From positions 1 to 60,188 of the forward strand of contig JAFSJF010000147.1 of assembly GCA_017439405.1 (NCBI GenBank): a stretch of DNA of 60,188 bases, given 5' to 3'. A model generated the notes under the pieces. It was given only the letters and a program-made list of their open reading frames with translations. It searched no databases and was not told the DNA's origin. Made by a program: the position numbers and the translations under genes. Shown here piece by piece: positions 7,024 through 16,036 of this stretch. Source of the DNA: Bacteroidales bacterium (GTDB lineage: Bacteria; Bacteroidota; Bacteroidia; Bacteroidales; F082). The first letter of the stretch is position 1. Each line of letters begins with the position of its first letter.

Positions 7024-8538
7024 TTATTTCGGAATCCTGAACATCCGTTTCCAGCGTATGCCGCCGTTTTCTTTGTCTAAGGATAACCAAACGAGTACGG
7101 GCTTGCCAACGATATGGTTTTCAGGAACAAAGCCCCAATAGCGCGAGTCGGCGGAGTTGTGGCGGTTGTCGCCCATCATCCAGAAGTAGTCCATCTCGAA
7201 GGTATAGCTGTCGGCAGGCTTTCCATCGATAAGGATTTGGTCGCCTTGCACCTTCAGGTCGTGTAGTTCGTACGCATGGATGATGCGCTCATAAAGCGGT
7301 AAAGTGTTGGAATTCAGTGCAACCGTAACACCTTTCTTCGGGATGTAAAGCGGCCCGAAGTTATCGATATTCCAAGGATAGAGGTCGGGACGGTTGGGGA
7401 AGAGGCTTGTGCTGGTGCCTTGCCCAGGTGCTTGGATGTTGCGCATTACGGAGGTGATGAACGGCAGCTTGATGAGCTCGTCGGCCACCTTCGCGCTAGT
7501 GTTGAGGATGAAAGTGTTGGGGTCGGCAGTGCGGTAGCCTTCGGTGATGTTGAATTTGTCCAAAGTCTGTTTGTTGATGCCGCCGTTGGTGGTTGCAACG
7601 GTGTAGTTGTGCTGCATGTTTTCAGGCTCGTACGCTTTCTCGCCGTTGACAAACACCACACCATCGATGATTTGCAAACTATCACCAGGCATTCCTATGA
7701 GGCGTTTCACATAGTTTTCGCGCTTGTCCACAGGGTGCGCAATGACGTTGCCGAAGTTGGCGTGGTCATTCCAAACGCGCTCGCGGCCGTATTCACGCAC
7801 AAGGTCATAGTAGTTGATGCTGCTTTGGAAGATGTCACAGACTGTATCACCGGCAGGATAGTTGAACACAATGGGGTCGTAACGCTTCATCGTTGAGACG
7901 CCCGGATAGCGGTGATAGGGCAACTTGATCCATTCCAAATATGATTTTTTGGTCTTGCTCAACGGTAAGGTGTTGTGTACGAAAGGGAACGAAATTGGTG
8001 TGTTGGGACGTTTTGGGCCATAATGTATCTTGCTGACAATCAAATAATCGCCAACGCAGAGCGACTTCTCCATACTCGAAGTGGGGATGGTGAAGGCCTC
8101 GAAGACGTATGTCCTTATGATTAATGCAGCGACTACGGCAAAGATGATGGCATCGAACCATTCGCGTGCGGTCGATTTCTTGGGCCTTGTTGTCGTGAAG
8201 GGGTCTTGGTATGTGTCGTTCTTGGCGACGACGGGGAAGAAAACGAAGGGCAGAATGGCAGCCATGCCTTCCTCCCAAACCTTGAACCTACCGAAGCACT
8301 TGCCCAACTCGACGAGCATCAGCAGCAGCATGAAAAAGTTGATGTAGGGGAAGACGATGAAGAACCACCACCAGAATTTCTTTTGTTTCCCAATGATTTT
8401 CAACAAGATATAAATGTTGTAGTAGGGAATGAGGCTGTAGTGGCCTTTTTGTCCGGCGGCCTCGAATTGCCTCCAACAGAACGCAATCGGGATGGTGAAT
8501 AGGGCCGGAACGATGAGGATGAAGAGTAATAATGACAT
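7024..8538 (-). CDS. lepB: Signal peptidase I
   Basis: 504 residues, much longer than E. coli LepB because of an N-terminal membrane domain (residues 1-105 with three hydrophobic segments) typical of Bacteroidetes. A further transmembrane segment (~127-147, FDAIIFAVVAALIIRTYVF) precedes the catalytic region. Catalytic serine: IPTSSMEKSL (S155). General-base lysine: YVKRLIGMPGDS (K278). The C-terminal box is MMGDNRHNSADSRYWGFVP (~458-476). A large insertion lies between the lysine region and the GDNR box (residues ~290-440), as usual in this phylum. It removes signal peptides from the many Sec/T9SS exported proteins in this window. Confidence 0.93.
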   Translation of the reverse strand: MSLLLFILIVPALFTIPIAFCWRQFEAAGQKGHYSLIPYYNIYILLKIIGKQKKFWWWFFIVFPYINFFMLLLMLVELGKCFGRFKVWEEGMAAILPFVFFPVVAKNDTYQDPFTTTRPKKSTAREWFDAIIFAVVAALIIRTYVFEAFTIPTSSMEKSLCVGDYLIVSKIHYGPKRPNTPISFPFVHNTLPLSKTKKSYLEWIKLPYHRYPGVSTMKRYDPIVFNYPAGDTVCDIFQSSINYYDLVREYGRERVWNDHANFGNVIAHPVDKRENYVKRLIGMPGDSLQIIDGVVFVNGEKAYEPENMQHNYTVATTNGGINKQTLDKFNITEGYRTADPNTFILNTSAKVADELIKLPFITSVMRNIQAPGQGTSTSLFPNRPDLYPWNIDNFGPLYIPKKGVTVALNSNTLPLYERIIHAYELHDLKVQGDQILIDGKPADSYTFEMDYFWMMGDNRHNSADSRYWGFVPENHIVGKPVLVWLSLDKENGGIRWKRMFRIPK

Positions 8539-8632
8539 TTTTTGTTTTGGATTTACCTGCTAACGCGAAATGAGGATGAATTAGTATCTTCGGCTATAAA
8601 ATTTATGAATAAAGTGTATGTATGTCTTGAGT

Positions 8633-11600
8633 TCAGCGTTTCATGAATTTGAATGTCCGACTGCCGAGGCGAATGAGATAGAGGCCTGAAGCCAAGTCGT
8701 CGATGGCAATCTCAGCATCGCTGCTGAGTGTCAGCGTCTTGACCAGAATGCCTTGAGCGTTGAAAACCTCTGTTTGGGTTTCGCCTTCAAGTCCGTCGAT
8801 GTGGATGCGGTCGTTGGCGGGATTGGGGTAAAGGACGGTGGCGGTGTTTAGGAATTCGTCCACGTCGGTGGTCCTGAAGAAGGCGGCCAAGACGAGGTCT
8901 TGGGTGACAATGATTTCCCTCGGGTTGTCGGTGTTGTCGTCGCTCCACTTGATGAACCTGTAGTCGTCGGAAGGGATGGCGGCGAGGGTGGCTGTGCTGC
9001 CTTCTTCGTAAGTCCCTGCACCAATCACAAAGCCTTGGGTCTCTTCATAGTAAACGGTGATGGTGTAGGTCTGTACGGGCTTTGTCTCGAAGGAAGCCGT
9101 ATAGGTGGCGTTTTCGGTGACGGTGACGGAGCGTGGATTGTCGGTGTTGCCGTCTTGCCAGCAGACGAAGCGGAATCCTGGATGTGGGGAGGCACCGATG
9201 TCGATGACTGTGTTGGCTGAGAAATTGCCACTGCCATAAGTCGAGCCCATCAATGGGTTGTCTGATTTCACCTCGATGGTGTAGTAGGTTTCCATTTCGG
9301 CGAAGAAAGCCGTGAATGTGGTGTCTTGTGTCACGGTTATCAGGCGAGGATTGTGCATGTCGCCGTCGTCCCATTGCTTGAAATAGGCGTTTTCGTTGGG
9401 CGTGGCGCTGATTTGCATAGTGGCTCCTTCGGGATAGGTGCCGCTGCCTTCGACAGAACCCAATTCAGGGTTGTTGCAGAGGACGGTCACAGTATATTCC
9501 GGTGTCCCGTTTTGGTAGAACAGGGCGATGAATTCCGCATCCCTTCTAACAATGACGGTGCGCGGATTGCTGGCGATGCCGTCGCTCCAGCAAAGGAACA
9601 TGTAATTGTCGTTGGGCGTTGCGGTCAGCGTGATGGTGTCGCCGTAGTGGTAAGTACCGCCACCGCTGACCGTGCCGCCTTCCTCGGGATTGCTCTGTGT
9701 GGTGATTTCGTATTCCAATCGGTTGAATTCGGCAAGATAGATGGCGTTGCCTTCCACGAATACGCTTCTTGGGTTTTGCAAAGCTCCGTCGCCCCATTGG
9801 ACAAACACATAGCCTGGGTTGTTGCGGGCCATAAGCTGTATGATTTCGCCGTATCCGTAAGTGCCTTGTCCGTCAACCGTTCCGGCCCCTTCGGGTGTCA
9901 CTTCGGCCTTGATGGTGCATTGTTGCACGCCGATGTGTGCCGTGTAGAGGGCGTTTCCTGTGACGATGACGGTGCGTGGGTTGTCGGTGTTGCCGTCAGT
10001 CCATTCGACGAACTCGAAGCCCAAGTTGCCGAAGGCCTCGAGTTGTACGGTGTCGCCATAATGATACATGCCAGCACCGGTGACATAGCCCAAGCCGACA
10101 GGGGTCACTGCCGTCTCGATGAGGTATTCTCCAATGCTGAAATTCGCAACGAAAGTGCTGTCGCTCACGACGGTGATTTCTCGCGGATTGTCCGGGATGC
10201 CGTCGTTCCAGCCATCGAAGACGTAACCTGGGTTGGGCAAGGCCTCAAGGGTAATCGTCTCGCCGTAATGGTAGATGCCGCCCGGTGTCACAGTGCCACC
10301 GTCGGCAGGCGAAGACGAGGTCACAATCAGGTAGTCGATTTGCCTGAAGTGGGCGATGAACGTGCTGTCGCTCACAACGACGACTTCAAGCGGGTTGTCG
10401 GTGAGGCTGTCGTTCCAAAACAAGAACTCACAGCCGACGTTGGGAAAAGCCTCAATTGTGGCCGTGTCTCCAAAGGAATACGTTCCGCCTCCGCTGACGG
10501 TACCCCATCCCGTGCTGTCGGCTTCCACGGTGATATTGAAAGTGGGGAGGGGTGCAGCTGGTAGCACACATAGCGCGTTGATGGACTCACAATCCTCTGG
10601 CTGATAGAGGATTTCGCCGTCTTTCCATACGCCTAAGTTGTCGGTTTGGCCAGCATAATAGATGCCAGTCCCGTTGACAACCAATTCTCTGATTTCCGAG
10701 AATCCCGTTCTCGGATGGGCAAACAGCACTTCTTCATCGCGCCAAACATACATTGAGTCGTCGGCATAGCCAGCCAGAAAGATGCTGCTATCATATAAGG
10801 CGAGGGCATCGAAACCCGACTCGATGCTGGTGTCGATGATTTGGAAGACGATGGAGTCGTTTTGCCATAGTGTGGCTAAGGGCAGGCCGTTGGCGATACG
10901 GTATCCCGCCGCATAGAGGTTTGTGCCATCGAAGGCGATGCTGTAAATGGCTGAAACAGAGTCTTCTCGCCAAAGAATCGTATCGTTTTTCCAGACAGTG
11001 GCCTTCGCTTCCAGCTCGGCGGAGATGCCGCCAGAATAAATGTCGCCTGTGAGCGTGTCGATGGCCATGGCGTTGATTTGGTTGCCATGAATGCTGTCGC
11101 TGTAGGCATACAGGACCTCGCCGTTTTGCCAAATGAGACCCATAGTGTTCTCCCATTCGTTCTCTCCGACTCCCGCAGCAATCCAGTTGTCCCCATTGAG
11201 AATCAAAGCGTTGATGGCAGTGTTGGAGTCGGCTGCAAAGACAAGGCTGTCGTTCAGCCAGACGCGGCCTTGCACGAAGTCGTAGGTCGAGTCGTGGCTG
11301 TAGCCGGCGGTGAAGATGTTGCCTTCAGGCGCAACTTGCATGGCCGTCAGGTTGACAAGGGTCGTGTCTGATATGCTGTGAATCAGCGTGTTGTTTTTCC
11401 AAACTTTGCCAATGCCGCTGCCGCTGCCTGCGAAATAGATGTCTTGGGGTTGGGGCTGTGGCCCGTCCCAGTTGAAATAGGTCTTCACCGTCCAGTCGCC
11501 ATTGGACAGGTAATCCATATGCTCCCACTCAGTTCCGTTCCAGGCCCAGTTTCCGTTGCCGCTCGGGTCTGATCCGCTGCAAACACCTATAGGAAAAGGG

Positions 11601-12028
11601 GTCAGCGGTTGTTCGGTTTCCCAGACTATCCAGATGGTTTCGTCTCCCGTAACCCAAATAGGAGTGGAAAGGTCAAACTCAGCCCAGTCGCCAAGTCCTT
11701 GCGGCACATCGACGGTCATGGTATAAGCTATCGAGCCTTCGGCAGGTGTTTCACCGCCCAAATAGATGGAACAGGAATACAGGCCACCCACAGAATTGTA
11801 AAGGTCGTCGCTGAACATGCCCACTTTGGTGATTTGTGTACCAGCGTATTGGATAGCCATGTCTGGAGGATAGCATGTCGCGATAGTGGTGCGTGTCCCA
11901 TAGCTGATGGCATCATAGAATTCACTTGCGCAATAGGTGTGCCAACCATGCATTGGGCTGTTGCTTTGCGCAAAGGCCATTCCGCTGAAGGCCATCAGGG
12001 AAGAAAGGATTAGGAGATGCTTTTTCAT
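8633..12028 (-). CDS. T9SS-tailed surface protein with eight InlB-type B-repeats
   Basis: 1131 residues. Signal peptide ending AFAQS (~20). Residues ~25-190 form a beta-sandwich-like domain with conserved WVTGDETIWIVWE; the same opening is seen in many Bacteroidetes T9SS proteins. Residues ~195-495 hold repeated 'V W(K/Q)N D(T)...IYAAG/FLAGY' units, resembling a beta-propeller. Residues ~500-1045 contain eight ~70-residue divergent InlB B-repeats (pattern: ...GTV.G.GTY.YG......A.P..GY.F..W.DG...NPR...V..D....A.F). The T9SS tail (1055-1131) has VLYPNPANDRIHI, VFNAQGILVKTL and LASGLYLIRL. Probably an adhesin or repeat-based binding protein; no enzyme motif. It has its own promoter divergent from the B12 operon. 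Confidence 0.88.
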   Translation of the reverse strand: MKKHLLILSSLMAFSGMAFAQSNSPMHGWHTYCASEFYDAISYGTRTTIATCYPPDMAIQYAGTQITKVGMFSDDLYNSVGGLYSCSIYLGGETPAEGSIAYTMTVDVPQGLGDWAEFDLSTPIWVTGDETIWIVWETEQPLTPFPIGVCSGSDPSGNGNWAWNGTEWEHMDYLSNGDWTVKTYFNWDGPQPQPQDIYFAGSGSGIGKVWKNNTLIHSISDTTLVNLTAMQVAPEGNIFTAGYSHDSTYDFVQGRVWLNDSLVFAADSNTAINALILNGDNWIAAGVGENEWENTMGLIWQNGEVLYAYSDSIHGNQINAMAIDTLTGDIYSGGISAELEAKATVWKNDTILWREDSVSAIYSIAFDGTNLYAAGYRIANGLPLATLWQNDSIVFQIIDTSIESGFDALALYDSSIFLAGYADDSMYVWRDEEVLFAHPRTGFSEIRELVVNGTGIYYAGQTDNLGVWKDGEILYQPEDCESINALCVLPAAPLPTFNITVEADSTGWGTVSGGGTYSFGDTATIEAFPNVGCEFLFWNDSLTDNPLEVVVVSDSTFIAHFRQIDYLIVTSSSPADGGTVTPGGIYHYGETITLEALPNPGYVFDGWNDGIPDNPREITVVSDSTFVANFSIGEYLIETAVTPVGLGYVTGAGMYHYGDTVQLEAFGNLGFEFVEWTDGNTDNPRTVIVTGNALYTAHIGVQQCTIKAEVTPEGAGTVDGQGTYGYGEIIQLMARNNPGYVFVQWGDGALQNPRSVFVEGNAIYLAEFNRLEYEITTQSNPEEGGTVSGGGTYHYGDTITLTATPNDNYMFLCWSDGIASNPRTVIVRRDAEFIALFYQNGTPEYTVTVLCNNPELGSVEGSGTYPEGATMQISATPNENAYFKQWDDGDMHNPRLITVTQDTTFTAFFAEMETYYTIEVKSDNPLMGSTYGSGNFSANTVIDIGASPHPGFRFVCWQDGNTDNPRSVTVTENATYTASFETKPVQTYTITVYYEETQGFVIGAGTYEEGSTATLAAIPSDDYRFIKWSDDNTDNPREIIVTQDLVLAAFFRTTDVDEFLNTATVLYPNPANDRIHIDGLEGETQTEVFNAQGILVKTLTLSSDAEIAIDDLASGLYLIRLGSRTFKFMKR

Positions 12029-12052
12029 TGCTTAACTGGATTTGAAGTGCCG

Positions 12053-12060
12053 CAAAATTA
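12053..12060 (-). promoter_or_regulatory. -7 promoter box (TAATTTTG) for the 1131-aa surface protein
   Basis: Minus-strand TAATTTTG about 25 nt upstream of the start at 12028; divergent from the riboswitch promoter at 12145. Confidence 0.6.
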
Positions 12061-12144
12061 GGAAATAATTCTTAGTTTGAAGCCAATTGGGGAGCGTTTT
12101 ATCTATTTTTTCGCATATTTGCTTCGTGGTAACAGAAAATGCGC

Positions 12145-12152
12145 TATCTTTG
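12145..12152 (+). promoter_or_regulatory. -7 promoter box (TATCTTTG) of the cobalamin operon
   Basis: TATCTTTG just upstream of the cobalamin riboswitch; transcription should start around 12158-12162, immediately before the aptamer. The best TTTG upstream (12118-12121) is 23 bp away, longer than usual. Confidence 0.65.
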
Positions 12153-12161
12153 CCGCCGATA

Positions 12162-12320
12162 AGCGGTGCCGCAAGGCTCAATAGGGAATCGGGTGAGAAT
12201 CCCGTACAGTTCCCGCTGCTGTATGCTCTTCAAACTGGCCATTACGCCACTGAAAACCAATACTTTTCGGGAAGGCGGCCAGCCTCAAGGAGTAAGTCAG
12301 AAGACCTGCCGCCTGTCGCT
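12162..12320 (+). ncRNA. Cobalamin (B12) riboswitch
   Basis: The order of conserved elements matches the cobalamin aptamer: a GGTGCCGCAAGG-type 5' arm, then 'AATAGGGAATCGGGTGAGAA' with 'TCCCGTACAGTTCCCGCTGC' (the P3-P6 core: G-G-G-A-A-x-C-G-G-T-G-x-x-A-A-x-C-C-x-G), CCACTG near 12248, and the B12 box AGTCAGAAGACCTGCC ending at 12310. The 5' end sits directly at the expected transcription start. Downstream, CCTTAT/ATAAGG (12354-12372) could form part of the expression platform, but no canonical terminator is visible, so control may be at translation. The next gene starts at 12450. Bacteroidetes B12 riboswitches lower expression of uptake genes when adenosyl- or other cobalamins are plentiful. 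Confidence 0.92.
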
Positions 12321-12449
12321 GAAACGAAGCTTTCGGGACAAGAGCTGGCGTTCCCTTATCTATACAATAAGGTGTACCGACCTTATCCTTGAAGTTTTTA
12401 AGTAGGAAGTTAATCCATTAATTATCAAACTTTTAAAACTTAAAGTATT

Positions 12450-13703
12450 ATGCAGTTCAAAAGATTTACTCGTGGGTTCCTTCTGGGAATCTTCGGTCTT
12501 TTCACGACCAACCTGTTCGCGCAACAGGATGCAACAATCGATCCTGCCGAAATCCTCTATTGGGTAGGCGAAGGTGAAAACGAAGTCGTAGTGGCCATCA
12601 GTTGGTGCAGCTACACTGAAACCGCTCTGGCTTGGGGCTATCGTTTCAACGGCGAGGCCACTGTCTTCCAAGCCCTTACTGACATTGCCGCTGCCGACGA
12701 CCGCCTGACTGTTGTCGGTTCGGCTCCCACCAATGTCACTTACGTTGATGAGGTGTACGACCTGACCATGTGCCCCAACCCAAATTCACAATGGGGCGAC
12801 GATGACTATGATGTTCCCATGCACAGCGTGAATGGCTTGATGGGCCAGAACATGATGTCTGCCGAACCAATCCACAACAGCGACTTCGTAAAGGTTGGTG
12901 GCTATGCTTGCAGCGTCATTTCCGACGACTGGACCACCATTTCCTGGCCTACGGAAATCATCCCCGCCACCAACCCGAATGAAATCGTTGATGCCACCAT
13001 TTCCGCCGACGAAATCAAGTATTGGATCGGCGAAGGCGAAAACGAAGTCGTGGTGGCCATCAGTTGGTGCAGCTTCACTGAAACCGCTCTGGCTTGGGGC
13101 TATCGTTTCAACGGCGAGGCCACTGTCTTCCAAGCCCTTACTGACATTGCTGCCGCCGATGGTCGTCTGACGGTTGTTGGGAACGCCCCTTCCAATGTCA
13201 CATATGTGGATGAAGTGTACAACTTGACCATGTGCCCCAATCCGGATGCACAGTGGGGCGATGACGATTACGACATCCCCATGCACAGCGTGAATGGTTT
13301 GATGGGTCAGAATGCGATGGTTGCCGAACCGATCCAAAACGGCGACTTTGTGAAGATTGGAGGTTATGCTTGCAGCATCATTTCCGACGACTGGACTACC
13401 ATTGCGTGGACACAACCTATTGAGGCGGTCAGCGTCTATACCGCAGTGAATGAAAACGCTATCGCCACGCTTGCGGTGTGTCCCAATCCCGCTGAGAGTG
13501 AGACCTTCGTGACCCTCGAAAACGACGGTTTGAATGAAGTCTCTGTCTATGACATGCAAGGCCGCTTGGTCAGCAAGCAAAGCTTTGTGACCACTGCCGG
13601 CGAGCAAGTGCGCCTCAACGTCGAGGCGCTCAACAGCGGTGTGTATTTCGTCCGCGTGAGCAACGAAAGCGCTGTCCAAACCGCCAAGTTGGTCGTGAAA
13701 TGA
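12450..13703 (+). CDS. Secreted protein with two copies of a B12-operon-associated domain and a T9SS tail
   Basis: 417 residues, first gene behind the B12 riboswitch. Signal peptide to FAQQ (~25). Two ~154-residue domains (about 26-168 and 180-322) share the motif I.YW(V/I)GEGENEVVVAISW, then ALAWGYRFNGEATVFQALTDI, a 'D.RLTVVG' block, and 'WGDDDYD.PMHSVNGLMGQN'. The two domains are near-identical in DNA over 12598-12690 versus 13060-13152, a recent duplication. The C-terminal T9SS tail has AVCPNPAESETFV, VYDMQGRLVSKQ and LNSGVYFVRV. I do not recognise a named Pfam domain; the 'WGYRF.G' type of domain recurs in B12-regulated loci of other bacteria, from memory. By context it is a candidate surface cobalamin-binding or capture protein. 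Confidence 0.8.
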   Translation: MQFKRFTRGFLLGIFGLFTTNLFAQQDATIDPAEILYWVGEGENEVVVAISWCSYTETALAWGYRFNGEATVFQALTDIAAADDRLTVVGSAPTNVTYVDEVYDLTMCPNPNSQWGDDDYDVPMHSVNGLMGQNMMSAEPIHNSDFVKVGGYACSVISDDWTTISWPTEIIPATNPNEIVDATISADEIKYWIGEGENEVVVAISWCSFTETALAWGYRFNGEATVFQALTDIAAADGRLTVVGNAPSNVTYVDEVYNLTMCPNPDAQWGDDDYDIPMHSVNGLMGQNAMVAEPIQNGDFVKIGGYACSIISDDWTTIAWTQPIEAVSVYTAVNENAIATLAVCPNPAESETFVTLENDGLNEVSVYDMQGRLVSKQSFVTTAGEQVRLNVEALNSGVYFVRVSNESAVQTAKLVVK

Positions 13704-14683
13704 TGAAAAGGTTTTTCATACTGATGATGGCTATGGTGCCAGTGGCGTTGTGGGCGCAGTTTGCTCCCGCACAAGACAAGCCTGGCACCACAGCCATGCA
13801 TGCCGATTCGTCGGCGTTTGTCGGATGGGCCACAGGAATAGAAGTCGTACATGGCCCGATGAACATCGCCGACCCCAGCTTGGGTGTGACGGGGGCCAAT
13901 TACCCTGATGAGAACGCCTTGGGTTATCCCGAGGGCACGTTTGGCGTGGTTTGTCTCGGCGATGGCGGCATGGCCACCTTGACCTTCGCTTCACCCATTT
14001 GCAATCGTCCTGGCCCGGATTTCGCCGTGTTTGAGAATGGGTTTGCCAATGCCTTAAACCCTGATACATGGGCACTTGAGCTTGCTTTTGTGGAAGTGAG
14101 TTCTGACGGTGAGCATTTCTTCCGTTTCCCTGTTTACAGCAATACGCAAACGACGACACAGCTCGCCAATGGTGGCACGATTGACCCTTCGCAGATCCAT
14201 AATTTAGCGAGCAAGTATGGCGCAATGTATGGCACTCCTTTCGACCTTGACGAGGTTGAGGACAACCCGCTTTTCGACAAAAACCGTGTCACGCATGTCC
14301 GTGTTGTCGATGTCGTCGGTTGTATCGACTCGCTGTATGCCTCCTATGATTGCCAAGGACATGTTATCAACGACCCGTGGCCTACGCCCTTCGCAAGCAG
14401 CGGCTTCGACCTCGATGCCGTCGGCGTGATTCACGACTTGGCGCATTTTGATGTGTCTGAAAACGAGGAAGAGCTTGTTTCCTTGTATCCCAACCCTGTC
14501 ATGGGGGTGTTGAATGTAATGGCGAAGGAATTGCAGTCAGTTGATGTCTATAACCTTGTCGGACAGCAAGTTATGGCTTCAAAAGAATCCGTCCTCGACG
14601 TAAGTTCATTAATGGATGGCATTTACTTTGTCCGAATCGTTTGCGAAGGCGGGATGGTTACAGAACGCATTGTGAAACAATAA
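13700..14683 (+). CDS. Secreted B12-operon surface protein with T9SS tail
   Basis: 327 residues, overlapping the previous gene by 4 bp (ATGA). Signal peptide to VALWAQF (~20). The body (22-245) has the pattern seen in 'cell surface proteins' next to TonB/B12 loci: GWATGIEVVHGPMNIADPS, YPDENALGYPEGTFGVVCLG, 'FAVFENGFAN', 'WALELAFVEVSSDGEHFFRF', 'LASKYGAMYGTPFDLDEVED' and a final GFDLDAVGVIH. This resembles a galactose-binding/discoidin-like beta-sandwich with a bound ion, but that is inference. The T9SS tail (255-327) reads SLYPNPVMGVLNV, VDVYNLVGQQVMA, DGIYFVRIV. Together with its neighbours it is likely part of an outer-surface system that captures corrinoids. Confidence 0.78.
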   Translation: MMKRFFILMMAMVPVALWAQFAPAQDKPGTTAMHADSSAFVGWATGIEVVHGPMNIADPSLGVTGANYPDENALGYPEGTFGVVCLGDGGMATLTFASPICNRPGPDFAVFENGFANALNPDTWALELAFVEVSSDGEHFFRFPVYSNTQTTTQLANGGTIDPSQIHNLASKYGAMYGTPFDLDEVEDNPLFDKNRVTHVRVVDVVGCIDSLYASYDCQGHVINDPWPTPFASSGFDLDAVGVIHDLAHFDVSENEEELVSLYPNPVMGVLNVMAKELQSVDVYNLVGQQVMASKESVLDVSSLMDGIYFVRIVCEGGMVTERIVKQ

Positions 14684-14695
14684 ATTGAAAGAAAA

Positions 14696-15763
14696 ATGAA
14701 AAGAAATCATCTGTTTTTGCTGTTGGCCTTGGCTGCGATGCTGTTCTCCTGCAAGCCGGATCAGCCGGTCACTCCAAGTGGATACAGCATTGGGTCGGGT
14801 GTCTTAGTGCTCAATGAGGGGAATTTCCAGTTCTCCAACGCCTCGCTGAGTTTCTACGACCCTCAAGCCGACACGGTGGCCAACAATTTGTTTTACAAGG
14901 TGAACGGCGCCCCGCTTGGTGATGTGGCGCAAAGTATGGCTTTGGCCGATGGCAAGCTTTACATTGTGGTCAACAACAGCAACTTGATTTATAAGGTGGA
15001 TGCCAACTCGTTAGTGTGCGACACCACCAAACCTTTCAAACTCACCGATTTCTATTCTCCGCGTGAAATGCACGTCGTGGCCCCTAACAAGGCCTATGTC
15101 ACCGACATCATGGGCACAGTCCTTTGGATTGTCAATCCGCAGGACATGAGCCATTCGGGTGCCATCGAGATGGGCAAATCGACCGAGAAGATGGTGCAGG
15201 TCGGCAACGAGCTGTATGTCAGCAACTGGTCGAACTACTATGTTCCTGGCATGGAGAAGAACACCGTTCAGGTTGTGGACATCAGCAACGACGTGAAGGT
15301 GGCAGAAATCACGGTCGGCAAGGAGCCGAACTGCATGGCGGTTGACAACAGCGGCCATGTTTGGGTGCTTTGCGAAGGCGCCACTTGGGAGGCCGACGGC
15401 GAGAATCCCACCTTGTGGGAAATCGACCCGATGCTGAAGACCGCCACCAAACGCTATGAGTTTGAAGGTACAGCTATAATCCTGAAAGCCAATGCTTCGG
15501 GTTCGGCACTTTATGTCTTCTACAATAGCGAGGTGCGCCGCTTCGACATCACCGCTTCGGCCTTGTCGGAGAGCTTCAGCATCGCTGCTCCTGAAGGCGG
15601 CACATTCTATAATATGGCCGTCAATCCCAAAAACGGCGACCTTTATGTGACCGACGCGAAGAACTACATGACCAATGGCACTGTCTATCGCTATTCCGAA
15701 GACGGCGTGCTGCTTTCCTCATTCGAGGCAGGCATCATTCCCAGTGCAATGTTGTTTAAATAA
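14696..15763 (+). CDS. BtuG-like surface beta-propeller lipoprotein (YncE/DUF5074 family)
   Basis: 355 residues with a lipoprotein signal (LAAMLFSCKPD, Cys ~19). The mature protein is a YncE/DUF5074-like seven-bladed beta-propeller: 'GVLVLNEGNFQFSNASLSFYD', 'DVAQSMALADGKLYIVVNNS', 'SPREMHVVAPNKAYVTDIMG', 'VQVGNELYVSNWSNYYVP', 'GKEPNCMAVDNSGHVWVLCEG' and 'GIIPSAMLFK' at the end. Bacteroides BtuG, which binds cobalamin at the cell surface with extreme affinity and caps BtuB, belongs to this family and is likewise riboswitch-controlled. Here no TonB-dependent BtuB lies in the operon, so the partner transporter must be encoded elsewhere. Family assignment is strong, the exact BtuG role is inferred from context. 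Confidence 0.82.
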   Translation: MKRNHLFLLLALAAMLFSCKPDQPVTPSGYSIGSGVLVLNEGNFQFSNASLSFYDPQADTVANNLFYKVNGAPLGDVAQSMALADGKLYIVVNNSNLIYKVDANSLVCDTTKPFKLTDFYSPREMHVVAPNKAYVTDIMGTVLWIVNPQDMSHSGAIEMGKSTEKMVQVGNELYVSNWSNYYVPGMEKNTVQVVDISNDVKVAEITVGKEPNCMAVDNSGHVWVLCEGATWEADGENPTLWEIDPMLKTATKRYEFEGTAIILKANASGSALYVFYNSEVRRFDITASALSESFSIAAPEGGTFYNMAVNPKNGDLYVTDAKNYMTNGTVYRYSEDGVLLSSFEAGIIPSAMLFK

Positions 15764-15800
15764 TTGATATTCTCTTGAGGGATCGCAAATCCCCAACCCG

Positions 15801-15829
15801 GTTCGGGCGGATGGCAAATCCGCCCGAAC
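15801..15829. repeat. Short palindromic repeat (GTTCGGGCGGAT / ATCCGCCCGAAC)
   Basis: Perfect 12-bp inverted repeat with a 5-nt loop, just after the BtuG-like gene. The same CGGATT...CAAAT..CGCCCGAAC core recurs at 16114-16139. It could act as an attenuator or mRNA stabiliser inside the operon. Confidence 0.75.
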
Positions 15830-15871
15830 TTTCTAAAATAGTTCAACAATTCAACAGTTCAACAATCAACA

Positions 15872-16036
15872 ATGACCAAAACCTGCCCCCGTTGCGGAAA
15901 AACATTCGAGTGCGTCCATTCCGTGGACTGCTGGTGCGTGAAGGTGAAGCTCACCGACGCCACGAAAGCCTATTTGAAGAAGCATTACAGCGACTGCCTG
16001 TGCAAAGACTGTTTGGAGGAAATCAATGGAAAGTAA
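15872..16036 (+). CDS. Cysteine-rich CWC family small protein
   Basis: 54 residues, too short for most gene callers. It opens MTKTCPRCGKTFEC and contains the diagnostic C-W-C triplet (DCWCVKVKL), ending with DCLCKDCLEEINGK. Eight cysteines in CxxC-like pairs suggest a metal-binding zinc-ribbon-type fold, as in the Cys_rich_CWC family. It ends 10 nt inside the next ORF, so it is part of the B12-regulated operon or its distal unit. Its function is unknown; in other bacteria CWC proteins also turn up beside cobalamin and metal-transport genes, from memory. An A-rich direct repeat (TTCAACAA) lies just before its start. Confidence 0.8.
   Translation: MTKTCPRCGKTFECVHSVDCWCVKVKLTDATKAYLKKHYSDCLCKDCLEEINGK

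Noticed and set aside
12786-13679. 297-codon minus-strand ORF opposite the first B12-operon gene
   Set aside because: A mirror of the duplicated domain's codon pattern; the plus strand has the signal peptide, repeat domain and T9SS tail.
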